A stretch of DNA of 13,337 nucleotides from Acidithiobacillus ferruginosus (GCF_018854495.1 NZ_JABBDR010000003.1:1-13337), one strand, 5' to 3'; positions 1 through 8,322 are shown, numbered from the stretch's first letter. Notes: a model not told the origin generated them from the sequence alone. A program made the numbers and translations.

Positions 1-741
1 CGGGTGGGCGGAGAAGTGCTCGGTGTACGCCTCCTGACATACTACGGCGTGCCCGGCTATGTCGCCGGGGCCAGTGTCATGGTGGAAGTCACCCTGACCC
101 TGTTGAGCCAGTTCATCTTCACGCTGGCGGGGTTCATGGTGCTGATTTTTGCGGTCAGTGACCATCATCTGCAATTCCAGGTGGTATTTTTTCTGGCATT
201 GATCCTGCCGTTGCTCATGGCCTTTATCTGGGTGCAATATCGTTGGGGGCTATTCACGGTCCTGCAGATGCTGATGAAGAAGCTTCTGGGCGGTAAGGAC
301 CTGCTTGCGCTGATAGGAGAACCCCAGCGTCTGGATGCCGAAATCCGTCGGCTCTACGCACGTCGCTGGGGCCTGCTCCCGGCGAATTTCTGGCAACTGA
401 GCGGTCTGCTGGCGGGCACGGCGGAAGTCTGGTTCACCTTCTGGCTGCTGGGCCATCCTATCCCTTTCTGGGCAGCGCTACTTCTGGAAAGCCTCGGGCA
501 GGCCCTGCGCAGTATGGCGTTTCTGGTGCCGGGCGGACTGGGTGTGCAGGAGGGCGGCTTCATTCTGTTCGGCAGCGCGATCGGTGTCGGGCCTGATCTG
601 GCACTGGCCTTTTCCCTGACACGCCGCTTCCGCGAAACCCTGACGGGCATTCCGGTACTCTTGTCATGGCAAGCATTGGAAGGCCATCATATGCACCGCC
701 AGTGGCGGCAAATTCGTTCCAACGGGGAGGGCATTTCATGA
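1..741 (+). CDS. hpnL: HpnL-like integral membrane protein (UPF0104 / LPG-synthase TM family), 5'-truncated
   Basis: The reading frame is open from the first base, so the N-terminal part lies outside the window; 246 residues are visible. Several long hydrophobic segments are separated by short basic loops, as in inner-membrane proteins of the lysylphosphatidylglycerol-synthase transmembrane (UPF0104) family. The conserved motif [10 protein letters not shown] in the C-terminal third is typical of that family. The hopanoid-associated member is HpnL, whose biochemical role is not established; it is thought to act in hopanoid transport or modification. The family assignment is firm. The HpnL label rests on the motif plus hpnH and hpnM lying just downstream. 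The stop codon overlaps the next start (ATGA), which implies translational coupling to the ferritin-like gene. A GTG at base 4 is unlikely to be the true start because full family members are roughly 300 residues or more. Confidence 0.75.
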   Translation, partial: RVGGEVLGVRLLTYYGVPGYVAGASVMVEVTLTLLSQFIFTLAGFMVLIFAVSDHHLQFQVVFFLALILPLLMAFIWVQYRWGLFTVLQMLMKKLLGGKDLLALIGEPQRLDAEIRRLYARRWGLLPANFWQLSGLLAGTAEVWFTFWLLGHPIPFWAALLLESLGQALRSMAFLVPGGLGVQEGGFILFGSAIGVGPDLALAFSLTRRFRETLTGIPVLLSWQALEGHHMHRQWRQIRSNGEGIS

Positions 742-1580
742 CGGCGATATCTTTGGATCCAGGGTCCGACGCCCATCGCGACTTGTTCTGCAAGTTCTTT
801 CACGATACGCATATTCATTATGATCCGCAGCATATGGATTGGCCGGAACTGGACGCGGAAACTGCGCAGCGGGTGAAGTCCCTGCCGTTCTGGGGCGAAG
901 CCGTCGCCACCGAAAGCGTGACGGCGCGTATGGTGCAAAGCATGGGTGAGCGGGAGCCGGACCCGGTGGTGCGAGCGGCGGTGGCCCTCGACGGGCAGGA
1001 GGAACAGCGCCATTCCGATCTGCTACGCGCCCTGGTACAGCATTATGGTATCAAAATTCCGCCATTACCTGCTCCGCCACAGGTGCGCGATCCGTACTGG
1101 GAGTTTCTCTATACGGGTTATGGCGAATGCCTGGATTCCTACTTTGCCTTCGGGTTGTTCGCTGCCGCCAAAGACTCGGGTTTCTTTCCGCCTGACCTGG
1201 TGAAGATCTTCGAGCCGGTCATGCAGGAAGAGGCGCGTCATATCATATTTTTTGTCAACTGGCTGAGTTGGCACCGCCGGCGGCTGCCCTGGCGGAAAAA
1301 AGTGACGCTCGAGCTCCAGCGCATTCAGGTGATTGTCCTGCAGGCCTGGGCGCGCATACAGACCGCCCGGGGACTACACGCGCATGAGGAAGAAAATTTT
1401 ACCCTGACCGGGCATGATCAGGTGAGTAAAGACGTCAGCCTGAAGCAGCTTCTTGCGCTCTGCCGCCAGGAAAATGACCGGCGTTTTGCGCCCTATGATG
1501 ATCGTCTGTTGCGCCCGAAGCTGGCGCCGCGGATTGCCAACATGCTGTTTTTCTTTTTGTCTCGGAGCAAGGCCGCCTGA
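738..1580 (+). CDS. Ferritin-like di-iron protein of the hopanoid locus
   Basis: A 280-residue soluble protein with no signal peptide. The ATG at 738 was chosen because GGGGAGG lies just upstream and the start overlaps the preceding stop. Four likely iron-ligand positions fit a ferritin-like four-helix carboxylate bridge: Glu59 in helix 1, ExxH at Glu89-His92 in helix 2, Glu130 in helix 3, and a second ExxH at Glu165-His168 in helix 4. The duplicated EE-x-RH signature (EEQRH and EEARH) strongly suggests a real di-iron site rather than a fold relic. Families with this site include oxygen-activating oxidases, hydroxylases, desaturases and rubrerythrin-like peroxidases; I cannot tell which applies. 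The C-terminal third is basic and helical, ending in a hydrophobic patch (LFFFL) that could touch the membrane. Its position between hpnL and hpnH suggests, as inference, a role in hopanoid or membrane-lipid modification or oxidative protection. Confidence 0.72.
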   Translation: MTAISLDPGSDAHRDLFCKFFHDTHIHYDPQHMDWPELDAETAQRVKSLPFWGEAVATESVTARMVQSMGEREPDPVVRAAVALDGQEEQRHSDLLRALVQHYGIKIPPLPAPPQVRDPYWEFLYTGYGECLDSYFAFGLFAAAKDSGFFPPDLVKIFEPVMQEEARHIIFFVNWLSWHRRRLPWRKKVTLELQRIQVIVLQAWARIQTARGLHAHEEENFTLTGHDQVSKDVSLKQLLALCRQENDRRFAPYDDRLLRPKLAPRIANMLFFFLSRSKAA

Positions 1581-1592
1581 GGATTCGTCGCC

Positions 1593-1623
1593 TTGTCCCA
1601 CATACGGCTTGGTATGTTATACT
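1593..1623 (+). promoter_or_regulatory. Candidate sigma-70 promoter (extended -10) for hpnH
   Basis: The 105-base gap before hpnH contains TGTTATACT at 1615-1623, a near-consensus extended -10 element (TGnTATAAT). A weak -35-like TTGTCC lies at 1593-1598, 19 bases upstream of the -10 hexamer; the long spacer is tolerable for an extended -10 promoter. Transcription would start near 1630, giving a leader of about 55 bases. Assigned by eye; no transcript data. Confidence 0.5.
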
Positions 1624-1685
1624 GATTGAAGTCTATCGTTCATTATCCATATACGCTGCGTTGCGGCCAAGAGGGGTGTTTTGTC

Positions 1686-2789
1686 ATGGGTGTTCCTTTG
1701 ATTCAGAGCTATCGGGTAGGACGCTACATCCTGGCGCAGAAGCTGCAGGGGCGTAAGCGCTATCCTTTGGTGCTGATGCTGGAGCCATTGTTTCGCTGCA
1801 ACCTGGCCTGTTCGGGTTGCGGTAAGATCGACTATCCCGATGAAACCCTCGACAGGCGGCTGTCCGTCGAAGAATGTATCGGCGCTGCCGAGGAGTGCGG
1901 GGCTCCCATTGTCTCCATCGCTGGAGGCGAACCACTCATTCACAAGGATATGCCCGCAGTTGTGGAAGGCCTTGTCGAGCGTAAGCGCTTCGTCTACCTC
2001 TGCACCAATGCGTTGCTCCTCAAGAAGCGCATGGACGATTACCGGCCCTCGCCTTACCTGACTTTCTCGGTGCATCTGGACGGCAATGCGCATCGTCATG
2101 ATGATTCCGTGTGTCAGCCGGGTACCTATCAACGTGCTACGGAAGCCATTCGCGAAGCGGTGGGGAGGGGCTTCCGGGTTACGGTAAACTGCACCCTGTT
2201 TCAGGGGGAGGGCGCCGACGAGGTGGCCGCTTTCCTGGATGACTGCAAAGCACTGGGTGTGGAGGGCGTGACCATTTCGCCCGGATTTAATTATGAGCGC
2301 GCACCGCAGCAGGAGGTTTTTATCCAGCGGCGGGCCTCACGTCAGCTTTTCCGTGACATCTTCCGCATCGGCAAGGAGCGGAAGTCGCGCTGGAAGTTCA
2401 ACCAGTCCAGCCTTTTTCTGGATTTCCTGGCGGGTAACCAGAATTATCAGTGCACACCCTGGGGCAATCCGACACGCAACATCTTTGGCTGGCAGAAGCC
2501 TTGCTACCTCCTGGTGAGCGAAGGCTACGCGCAGACCTTCAATGAACTTATGGAAACGACGCCATGGGATAAATACGGAGTGGGCGTGAATGGTAAATGC
2601 GACCAGTGCCAGGTGCATTCCGGTTTCGAGCCGACGGCCGTCAACGACACCTTCGCCCACCCGCTGAAAGCCCTTAAAGTGGCCTTGCTGGGGCCACGCA
2701 CGGCCGGTCCCATGGCACCGGATATGCCGGTATCGCCCCCGGCTCAAGGTACCGAACACCCGGTTTTTCCTTTGCATGTAGAGCGCTGA
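1686..2789 (+). CDS. hpnH: HpnH, radical SAM adenosylhopane synthase
   Basis: HpnH joins the 5'-deoxyadenosyl group of S-adenosylmethionine to diploptene, forming adenosylhopane, the first step in making C35 extended (side-chain) hopanoids. The cluster motif CNLACSGC places the three [4Fe-4S] cysteines at 38, 42 and 45; it is followed by the SIAGGEPL segment of the SAM-binding region and the NQSSLFLDFLAGNQ and CTPWGNPTRN blocks that typify this family. Further cysteines lie near the C-terminus (CDQCQ). The start at 1686 gives 367 residues beginning MGVPLIQ, matching the usual HpnH N-terminus, with GAGGGG nine bases upstream. A TTG 60 bases further up is in frame but overlaps the promoter and adds a non-family extension. 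The C-terminal 40 residues are Pro-rich and look lineage-specific. Cytosolic, acting at the inner membrane. Confidence 0.93.
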   Translation: MGVPLIQSYRVGRYILAQKLQGRKRYPLVLMLEPLFRCNLACSGCGKIDYPDETLDRRLSVEECIGAAEECGAPIVSIAGGEPLIHKDMPAVVEGLVERKRFVYLCTNALLLKKRMDDYRPSPYLTFSVHLDGNAHRHDDSVCQPGTYQRATEAIREAVGRGFRVTVNCTLFQGEGADEVAAFLDDCKALGVEGVTISPGFNYERAPQQEVFIQRRASRQLFRDIFRIGKERKSRWKFNQSSLFLDFLAGNQNYQCTPWGNPTRNIFGWQKPCYLLVSEGYAQTFNELMETTPWDKYGVGVNGKCDQCQVHSGFEPTAVNDTFAHPLKALKVALLGPRTAGPMAPDMPVSPPAQGTEHPVFPLHVER

Positions 2790-2834
2790 AGGCGGTTCCG
2801 GAAAATTATCAGGTTCATGGTGAAGGGGGATTTC

Positions 2835-3494
2835 ATGCTCAGGAAAAGTCTGGTTATACTGCTGGCCTGCACCGTCAGTGGGATCGCTCCGGTCCTATCT
2901 GCCGCGGCGGTGACGGTGGCCGCACCTGCCACATCGTCCCATGGAGCGCCAGCGGTAGGCGGCACCCCGGACGCGACGATCAATACCCTGGATGCGGTAC
3001 TGCTGAAATCCATGCAAGGTGGTCGTCGCCTGGGTTACAGCGGCCGTTACCGGATCGTGGCTCCGGTGGTACAGAAGGTTTTTGATTACCGGCGAATCGC
3101 CGCCTTGACGCTGGGTGACTATTGGCAAAAGCTCAGCCCGGAACAACAAAACGAGTTTGTCGGGGTGCTCGCGGATTTTACCGCGGCCACCTACGCCGCG
3201 CGTTTCGACAGCTACAACGGCGAGCATTTTGCCATAGTGAGCAGTCAGGCATTGCAGCCCGGTGCGGAGGGGGTGTTCAGTACCTTTACGGAGCATAACG
3301 GTAAGGTGCATCATTTCGACTATATCCTGCAGAAAGACGGAGATCACTGGCGTATCGTCAATGTCGTCGCCGACGGGGTCAGTGACCTTTCCCTGCGGCG
3401 GGCGGAATATACCGAAACCATGCAGAAAAAGGGTTTTGCCGCACTGATTGCGCACCTGAAAGCGCAGATTGCCGGGTACGCCAAAGGGTCCTGA
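2835..3494 (+). CDS. hpnM: HpnM, periplasmic MlaC/Ttg2D-family lipid-binding protein
   Basis: A 219-residue exported protein. The N-terminus (MLRKSLVILLACTVSG, then a small-residue region ending near LSAAA) is a Sec signal peptide, followed by an Ala/Pro-rich linker. The mature domain has hallmarks of the MlaC/Ttg2D (toluene tolerance) family: a VFDYRRIAALTLG segment near the start, the helical W-x-KLSPEQQNEFV block, and C-terminal strands ending in HWRIVNVVADGVSD. MlaC carries phospholipid between inner and outer membranes; HpnM is its homologue in hopanoid clusters and is proposed to help move hopanoids. The ATG at 2835 is preferred because AAGGGGGA ends four bases before it; an in-frame ATG at 2817 lacks such a site. 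It lies 45 bases after hpnH, and its stop shares one base with the mlaA start, so the genes form one transcription unit. Confidence 0.85.
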   Translation: MLRKSLVILLACTVSGIAPVLSAAAVTVAAPATSSHGAPAVGGTPDATINTLDAVLLKSMQGGRRLGYSGRYRIVAPVVQKVFDYRRIAALTLGDYWQKLSPEQQNEFVGVLADFTAATYAARFDSYNGEHFAIVSSQALQPGAEGVFSTFTEHNGKVHHFDYILQKDGDHWRIVNVVADGVSDLSLRRAEYTETMQKKGFAALIAHLKAQIAGYAKGS

Positions 3495-4312
3495 TGATGC
3501 GATCGAGTATACATTTAACTAGGGTCGCGCTGACCATCGGTGTGTTGACCCTGTCGGGATGTGCGACGGTAAACGGGCCTCAGGGCGCTACGGGAAAACC
3601 CGTGGACCCGTTGGAGGCCGTCAACAGGCCGATGTTCCATCTGAATATGGGCCTTTATGATTATGTGCTGAAGCCCGTAGCCACCGGGTACAAGACCGTG
3701 ACCCCCGATTTTGTCCGCGAGGGCGTCAGCAATGTATTCTCCAATGTGGACATGCCCTATATTTTTATCAACGATTTTCTGCAGGGGCGTGGTCGACAGG
3801 GAATGGAGGATCTGAGCCGGTTCCTTGTCAATTCCGTGTTTGGTCTGGGTGGACTCTTCGACGTGGCGAACCGTCTGGATCTGCCCAACCACGAGAACAG
3901 CCTGGGGGTAACGCTGGGTGTCTGGGGGGTGCCGCAGGGGCCTTATCTGGTGCTGCCGTTTTATGGACCCAGTTCTCTGCGCAGCTTGCCCGGCCTGGCG
4001 ATGACGATTTTTACCGGGCCGGCATATTATCTGACTGTCAGTTCGGCCCAGTACGCCCTGACGGGTATGGGAATCATCAACAAGTCCTATGTCGAAGAGC
4101 CTAACATCCGGATGGTTCAGGAGGCTGTTAATCCTTATGTATTTATGCGCAACGCCTGGGAACAGCATGAGCAGTATCTGATATCCGGTGGGGCGGTCAG
4201 TAAAAACCAGTTGCTGGAGGGCCTGCAACTGCCGCCGCCGGCAAACGCCACACCCACACCCACACCCGGTGAAGCTTCCCCGAGCCACGAGAACAGGAAA
4301 GGAAAACCATAA
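3494..4312 (+). CDS. mlaA: MlaA/VacJ outer-membrane lipoprotein
   Basis: A 272-residue lipoprotein of the MlaA (VacJ) family, which removes misplaced phospholipid from the outer leaflet of the outer membrane and hands it to MlaC. A lipoprotein signal ends in the lipobox LSGC, with Cys23 the lipidated residue. Family motifs are clear: DPLEAVNR at 38-45, a central VDMPYIFINDFLQG block, RFLVNSVFGLGGLFDVA at 109-125, and GVWGVPQGPYLVLPFYGPSS. The C-terminus is longer than the common form and ends in a Pro/Thr-rich, probably disordered tail encoded partly by a short tandem repeat. Two adjacent ATGs exist (3494, 3497); the second has better spacing from AAAGGG. Pairing with hpnM suggests this MlaA partners with HpnM rather than a canonical MlaC. 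No mlaD, mlaE or mlaF gene is in view, so the inner-membrane partner must lie elsewhere. Confidence 0.92.
   Translation: MMRSSIHLTRVALTIGVLTLSGCATVNGPQGATGKPVDPLEAVNRPMFHLNMGLYDYVLKPVATGYKTVTPDFVREGVSNVFSNVDMPYIFINDFLQGRGRQGMEDLSRFLVNSVFGLGGLFDVANRLDLPNHENSLGVTLGVWGVPQGPYLVLPFYGPSSLRSLPGLAMTIFTGPAYYLTVSSAQYALTGMGIINKSYVEEPNIRMVQEAVNPYVFMRNAWEQHEQYLISGGAVSKNQLLEGLQLPPPANATPTPTPGEASPSHENRKGKP
4249..4266 (+). repeat. Short tandem repeat CACACC x3 in mlaA
   Basis: Three perfect copies of the hexamer CACACC lie inside the 3' end of mlaA and encode an alternating Thr-Pro tail. Because the unit is six bases, copy-number change would lengthen or shorten the tail without breaking the frame. Confidence 0.7.
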
Positions 4313-4314
4313 TT

Positions 4315-4602
4315 ATGGCATTCGATCAGGATACGGTGCGGCGCACGGCACATCTGGCCCGCATTGCGCTGCCGCAGACGGAGATACCCGCAGTGGCCGA
4401 TCAGTTGGAGCGCATCATGGGGCTGGTGGAAGAGTTGCGCGCGATCGAGACGACGGATGTCCCGATCATGGCCCATCCCCTTGACCTGGATCAGCCCCTG
4501 CGTCCGGATACGGTTGTCAATCAGGATCAGCGTGAGGTGCTCATGGCAAGTGCCCCGGCGGCTGAGCACGGGCTTTTTCTTGTCCCCAAAGTTATCGAGT
4601 AG
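4315..4602 (+). CDS. gatC: Aspartyl/glutamyl-tRNA amidotransferase subunit C
   Basis: A 95-residue protein of the usual GatC length, beginning MAFDQDTVRRTAHLARIAL. The family pattern shows throughout: an N-terminal helix with V..tA.LARIaL, a central LE.IMGLVEELRAIETTDVP segment, and a C-terminal LRPD...VLMASAP...GLFLVPKVIE. GatC is the small subunit that wraps around GatA and ties it to GatB in the GatCAB complex, which converts Glu-tRNA(Gln) to Gln-tRNA(Gln), and in some bacteria Asp-tRNA(Asn) to Asn-tRNA(Asn). It starts two bases after the mlaA stop, with AGGAAAGGA about 12 bases upstream, so no separate promoter fits in the gap; it is probably co-transcribed with the lipid genes unless a promoter lies inside mlaA. 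Confidence 0.95.
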   Translation: MAFDQDTVRRTAHLARIALPQTEIPAVADQLERIMGLVEELRAIETTDVPIMAHPLDLDQPLRPDTVVNQDQREVLMASAPAAEHGLFLVPKVIE

Positions 4603-4611
4603 GAGCCACCT

Positions 4612-6084
4612 TTGGAACTCCATGAATTCTCCCTGCGGGAACTCCGCCAGGGCTTGCGCAATCGGGATTTTTCTTCCGTGGAATTGACCACGGTGCTGCT
4701 GAAGCGGATCTCCGCCCTCAATCCGGCACTGAACGCCTTCGTCACGGTTACCGAGAGTGACGCGCTGGCCGCCGCCGCGACGGCAGATGCGCGACGTGCA
4801 GCCGGTGAGGATGGTCCCTTGCTTGGCATTCCCATGGCCCATAAGGATATCTTCTGCACAGCGGGGGTGCGCACCACGTGTGGCTCCAGGATGCTGGAGC
4901 ACTTTGTCGCGCCCTACAACGCCACCGTGGTGGAGCGGTTGACGGCAGAGGGAATGGTCATGCTCGGCAAACTGAACATGGACGAATTCGCCATGGGTTC
5001 TTCCAACGAGACCAGTTATTTTGGTCCGGTGCGTAACCCCTGGCATACCGGTATGGTACCCGGTGGTTCTTCGGGGGGTTCTGCCGCAGCGGTGGCTGCT
5101 GGGCTGGTGCCCGTGGCGACCGGCACCGATACCGGGGGGTCTATCCGTCAGCCCGCCGCCCTTTGTGGAATCACGGGCATCAAGCCGACCTACGGCCGGG
5201 TCTCCCGTTACGGCATGATCGCTTTTGCCTCCAGTCTGGATCAGGGCGGACCCATGGCGCGTAACGCCGAGGACTGCGCGCTGTTGCTGAACGTGATGGC
5301 CGCGCATGATCCGCGCGATTCCACCAGTCATCCGGCCGCCGCCAGTGATTTTTTACGCGGGCTGGAGCGTCCCTTGCAAGGTTTGCGGGTGGGCGTACCG
5401 GAAGAGTTTTTCGGCGTCGGTCTCGACCCGGAGGTGGCGGCCACGGTGCAGGCGGGTATCGCGGAACTCGCCCGCCAGGGCGCAGCCGTGCAGTCGATTC
5501 GGCTGCCCAATAATCCCCATGCGGTGAGCACGTACTACGTCCTGGCGCCGGCGGAAGCCTCCAGCAACTTGGCCCGTTTTGACGGTGTGCGCTACACCCA
5601 CCGGGCGCCGAATCCTGCGGATTTGACCGAGTTGTATCAGCAGAGCCGTTATGAGGGCTTTGGCGCGGAGGTGCGGCGACGGATTCTGGTAGGGACCTAC
5701 GTGCTTTCTGCGGGTTACTATGATGCCTATTATCGCAAGGCTCAGCAGGTGCGCAGCCTGATTCGCGAGGATTTTCGGCGGGCTTTTGCGGAAGTGGACG
5801 TGATCGTCGGGCCGACCACCCCGACTCCGGCCTTTCCGCTGGGTGCCAAAAATGCCGATCCGGTGGCCATGTATCTGGCGGATATTTATACCATCGCGGT
5901 GAATCTCGCGGGCATCCCCGCGCTCAGCGTTCCCTGTGGTTTCACTGCCGCGGGGTTGCCTGTGGGTATGCAGTTGATGGGGGATTATTTCGCCGATGAT
6001 CTGTTGCTGAACGTAGCCCATCGCTATCAGCAGGAAACCCAGTGGCACCGCGCACATCCGTCCGTGCATGCGAGGGAGGCATGA
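4612..6084 (+). CDS. gatA: Glutamyl-tRNA(Gln) amidotransferase subunit A
   Basis: A 490-residue amidase-signature protein, full length for GatA. It releases ammonia from glutamine and channels it to GatB. The Ser-cisSer-Lys triad is intact: Lys78 in GIPMAHKD, Ser153 in PGGSSGGS, and nucleophile Ser177 in [11 protein letters not shown]. The start is an uncommon TTG at 4612. It is supported by AGGAG at 4601-4605 with six-base spacing, by the protein reading [11 protein letters not shown] (the usual GatA beginning), and by the nearest ATG (4622) being out of frame. The gatC stop overlaps this ribosome binding site, implying coupled translation. The stop overlaps the region of the gatB start. Subunit A also takes part in recognising the enzyme complex with GatB and GatC; no missing residue was seen. 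Confidence 0.97.
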   Translation: MELHEFSLRELRQGLRNRDFSSVELTTVLLKRISALNPALNAFVTVTESDALAAAATADARRAAGEDGPLLGIPMAHKDIFCTAGVRTTCGSRMLEHFVAPYNATVVERLTAEGMVMLGKLNMDEFAMGSSNETSYFGPVRNPWHTGMVPGGSSGGSAAAVAAGLVPVATGTDTGGSIRQPAALCGITGIKPTYGRVSRYGMIAFASSLDQGGPMARNAEDCALLLNVMAAHDPRDSTSHPAAASDFLRGLERPLQGLRVGVPEEFFGVGLDPEVAATVQAGIAELARQGAAVQSIRLPNNPHAVSTYYVLAPAEASSNLARFDGVRYTHRAPNPADLTELYQQSRYEGFGAEVRRRILVGTYVLSAGYYDAYYRKAQQVRSLIREDFRRAFAEVDVIVGPTTPTPAFPLGAKNADPVAMYLADIYTIAVNLAGIPALSVPCGFTAAGLPVGMQLMGDYFADDLLLNVAHRYQQETQWHRAHPSVHAREA

Positions 6085-6086
6085 AT

Positions 6087-7517
6087 ATGGACTGGGAAGT
6101 CGTCATCGGCCTAGAAGTCCACGCCCAGCTCAATACCACCACGAAAATATTTTGCGGCTGTCCGACCGCTTTCGGGGCCGAGCCCAATCTGCATACCTGC
6201 CCAGTCTGCCTGGCCATGCCCGGTGCCCTGCCGGTCCTCAATGGGGCAGCGGTGGATAAGGCTATCGCTCTAGGGCTGGCGATTGGCGCGGAGCTGAATC
6301 GGCACAGTATTTTTGCCCGCAAGAACTACTTTTACCCCGATCTGCCCAAGGGCTATCAGATCAGCCAGTACGAGTTGCCCGTCGTCGGCAAGGGGGCACT
6401 GACGGTGCAGCTGCCTGACGGCGGGGAAAAGGTAGTGGGCGTGACCCGCGCTCACCTGGAAGAAGACGCCGGTAAATCACTTCACGAGGCCTTTATCGGG
6501 CAGTCCGGCATCGACCTGAACCGTGCGGGCACGCCGTTGCTGGAAATCGTGTCGGAGCCGGATATGCGCTCGTCGGTGGAGGCTGTGGCCTATCTCAAAA
6601 AACTGCATACCCTGGTGCGTTATCTGGATATTTGTGACGGCAATATGCAGGAAGGCTCCTTTCGTTGTGATGCCAACGTCTCCCTGCGGCGGCCGGGCGC
6701 CCCCTATGGAACCCGTGCCGAGATCAAGAATCTCAACTCTTTCCGGTTTCTGGAAAAGGCGATCGAATATGAGATCGTTCGCCAGCGCGATATCCTGGAG
6801 AGTGGCGGCCGGATTGTGCAGGAAACACGTCTCTATGACGCCAACCGCGACGAAACCCGCTCCATGCGCGGTAAAGAAGAAGCCAACGATTATCGCTATT
6901 TCCCCGACCCAGATCTGTTACCACTGGTCTTGGACGAGTCGCGTATCGAGCGGGTGCGGGAGACTCTCCCGGAGCTGCCCGATGCCAGGCGTATGCGGTT
7001 TATGCGTCAGTATGCCCTGCCGGCCTATGACGCCGGCGTACTCACCGCTGGCCGTACTCTGGCGGATTACTACGAGCAGGTAGCCGTCGGCGTGGATGGT
7101 AAATTGGCGGCGAACTGGGTCATGGGCGACCTGCTCGGGGCTCTCAACAAGGCGGGCGTTGAGCTTGAGGACTGTCCGGTCTCGGCCGGGAAACTGCGCC
7201 TGCTGGTCCAGCGTATCGAAGATCAAACGATCTCGGGCAAGATCGCCAAGGATATCTTTGACGAGCTTTTTCATCGTGGTGGTGAGGTGGATGCCATTAT
7301 TGACAGCCGGGGACTGCGGCAGATTACCGACGTGGCGGCCATTGCGGCGATGGTGGATGCCATTGTCACGGCCCATCCGCAACAGGCGGCCGACTTCCGC
7401 GCGGGGAAGGACAAACTGTTGGGCTTCTTCGTGGGTCAGGTGATGAAAGCCAGTCAGGGGAAGGCCAATCCTGATCAGGTAAACGCCATTCTGCTGGAGC
7501 ACCTGCAGAAGGGGTAG
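6087..7517 (+). CDS. gatB: Aspartyl/glutamyl-tRNA amidotransferase subunit B
   Basis: A 476-residue protein, the normal GatB length. GatB binds the misacylated tRNA, phosphorylates the glutamyl side chain with ATP and lets ammonia from GatA replace the phosphate. Four zinc-site cysteines are present at 23, 25, 38 and 41 (FCGC...CPVC), and the [12 protein letters not shown] and ATP-site blocks [16 protein letters not shown] are intact. The C-terminal third is the tRNA-binding helical/YqeY-like tail ([12 protein letters not shown]). The ATG at 6087 was chosen because GGGAGG lies seven bases upstream and [15 protein letters not shown] matches the family start; an ATG at 6081 sits too close to that site but would overlap the gatA stop as ATGA. 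Confidence 0.97.
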   Translation: MDWEVVIGLEVHAQLNTTTKIFCGCPTAFGAEPNLHTCPVCLAMPGALPVLNGAAVDKAIALGLAIGAELNRHSIFARKNYFYPDLPKGYQISQYELPVVGKGALTVQLPDGGEKVVGVTRAHLEEDAGKSLHEAFIGQSGIDLNRAGTPLLEIVSEPDMRSSVEAVAYLKKLHTLVRYLDICDGNMQEGSFRCDANVSLRRPGAPYGTRAEIKNLNSFRFLEKAIEYEIVRQRDILESGGRIVQETRLYDANRDETRSMRGKEEANDYRYFPDPDLLPLVLDESRIERVRETLPELPDARRMRFMRQYALPAYDAGVLTAGRTLADYYEQVAVGVDGKLAANWVMGDLLGALNKAGVELEDCPVSAGKLRLLVQRIEDQTISGKIAKDIFDELFHRGGEVDAIIDSRGLRQITDVAAIAAMVDAIVTAHPQQAADFRAGKDKLLGFFVGQVMKASQGKANPDQVNAILLEHLQKG

Positions 7518-7541
7518 CAGGCAAGGTTTTGTTCGTGCCAA

Positions 7542-7571
7542 AAGGGGCATCCGGAACACCGGAGCCCCCTT
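7542..7571. terminator. GC-rich hairpin between convergent genes, probable bidirectional terminator
   Basis: A strong inverted repeat lies 24 bases after gatB and just past the end of the convergent SCP-2-like gene. The left arm 7542-7554 pairs with 7559-7571 around the loop AACA, with one bulge per arm. On the minus strand the hairpin is followed by TTTT; on the plus strand the following bases are only moderately T-rich. It is therefore a better factor-independent terminator for the minus-strand gene, and may also stop gatB transcripts. Confidence 0.55.
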
Positions 7572-7591
7572 GTTGTGTCCAGGTCAGCCGC

Positions 7592-8143
7592 TCAGGAAGC
7601 GGGAACCGTTGCGGGCACGTCCTTGACGAGTTTCAGGAAAGCACCGAACGGACCCATGTTTTCCATGGCTTCCATCTTCGGACCCTTGAACTTCAAGTCA
7701 CCCCACATCATGGCTACCATGGGCGAACCCATGTGGCGCCAGTTATGGGTAGTAGCCCACATTTTATAGTCGTAATTGTAGTTAAGTTTGGTGACTTTGA
7801 TGGGACCGCCGTAGATGCACTCGGCTTTGCCGCCCTTTAGAGCGACTTCGAGCTGTACGGGCGGAGTGGTTTTCATGTCGGAGTCGGAAACCTCCATGAC
7901 CTTGTAACCCTTACTACCGCTATTTTTGGCCCATGAGCCCGCGAGTTTTTCGGTCAATGTCGGGCTGTTGTTCCATGCGGTGCACAGATCCTGCGCCCAG
8001 GCCGGGGACATGAAAGCTGGGGGCGCAGCCGGCGCCTCGGCAGTATTTCCCGTAGCCCCAGAGGGGGCCCCCGCCGCCATAGCCATCGTTGGCCCCGCCA
8101 GGCTAAGCCCTAAAATGGCCGCCATTGTCATTTTTCTGAACAT
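7592..8143 (-). CDS. Exported small protein with SCP-2-like (sterol carrier) domain
   Basis: A 183-residue protein. The start at 8143 (MFRKMTMAAILGLSLAG) has GGAGGAGGGG immediately upstream; an ATG 15 bases earlier lies within that site and is unlikely. The N-terminus is a clear Sec signal peptide with cleavage near AMA-A, followed by an Ala/Pro linker. The mature part ends with a pattern like SCP-2 sterol-carrier proteins: a strand-rich centre, then GSPMVAMMWGDLKFKGPKME and a final amphipathic helix. SCP-2 domains hold sterols or fatty acyl groups in a hydrophobic tunnel. Two cysteines in the mature part (DLCTAW and AECIYG) could form a disulfide. Close to hopanoid and Mla genes, it might bind hopanoid or phospholipid in the periplasm; this is inference. 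The SCP-2 match is by eye and should be treated as moderate; the gene itself is sound. Confidence 0.7.
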   Translation of the reverse strand: MFRKMTMAAILGLSLAGPTMAMAAGAPSGATGNTAEAPAAPPAFMSPAWAQDLCTAWNNSPTLTEKLAGSWAKNSGSKGYKVMEVSDSDMKTTPPVQLEVALKGGKAECIYGGPIKVTKLNYNYDYKMWATTHNWRHMGSPMVAMMWGDLKFKGPKMEAMENMGPFGAFLKLVKDVPATVPAS

Positions 8144-8193
8144 CGACCCCTCCTCCATATTCGCTGTTTGCGCTCCATAGCGAGCGTGCGGGC

Positions 8194-8199
8194 AGTATA
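8194..8199 (-). promoter_or_regulatory. Candidate -10 element for the SCP-2-like gene
   Basis: Read on the minus strand this is TATACT, about 50 bases before the start codon. No convincing -35 hexamer sits at 16-18 bases; TTGGTG lies at about 21. The surrounding 8200-8280 is A/T-rich compared with the rest of the window, as expected for a shared divergent promoter zone. Confidence 0.3.
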
Positions 8200-8322
8200 G
8201 TCCCGGAACCTTATGGTTGACACCAAGGTATTTTTAATTGCAGGATAAATAACCAGAAAATAAGCATATAATATTTTAATGTGGGTTGGCGTTGCGTCAT
8301 TCCCATGAGGCGGCGCTTTCGC

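Noticed and set aside
1626..1685. Upstream TTG start for hpnH adding 20 residues
   Set aside because: The extension is unlike the family, overlaps the promoter, and a better ATG with a ribosome binding site lies at 1686.
3515..4288. 257-codon minus-strand ORF opposite mlaA
   Set aside because: Shadow of mlaA; no motif and no ribosome binding site.
4135..5331. 398-codon minus-strand ORF
   Set aside because: Antisense to mlaA, gatC and gatA; His/Arg/Gly-rich shadow frame without recognisable domains.
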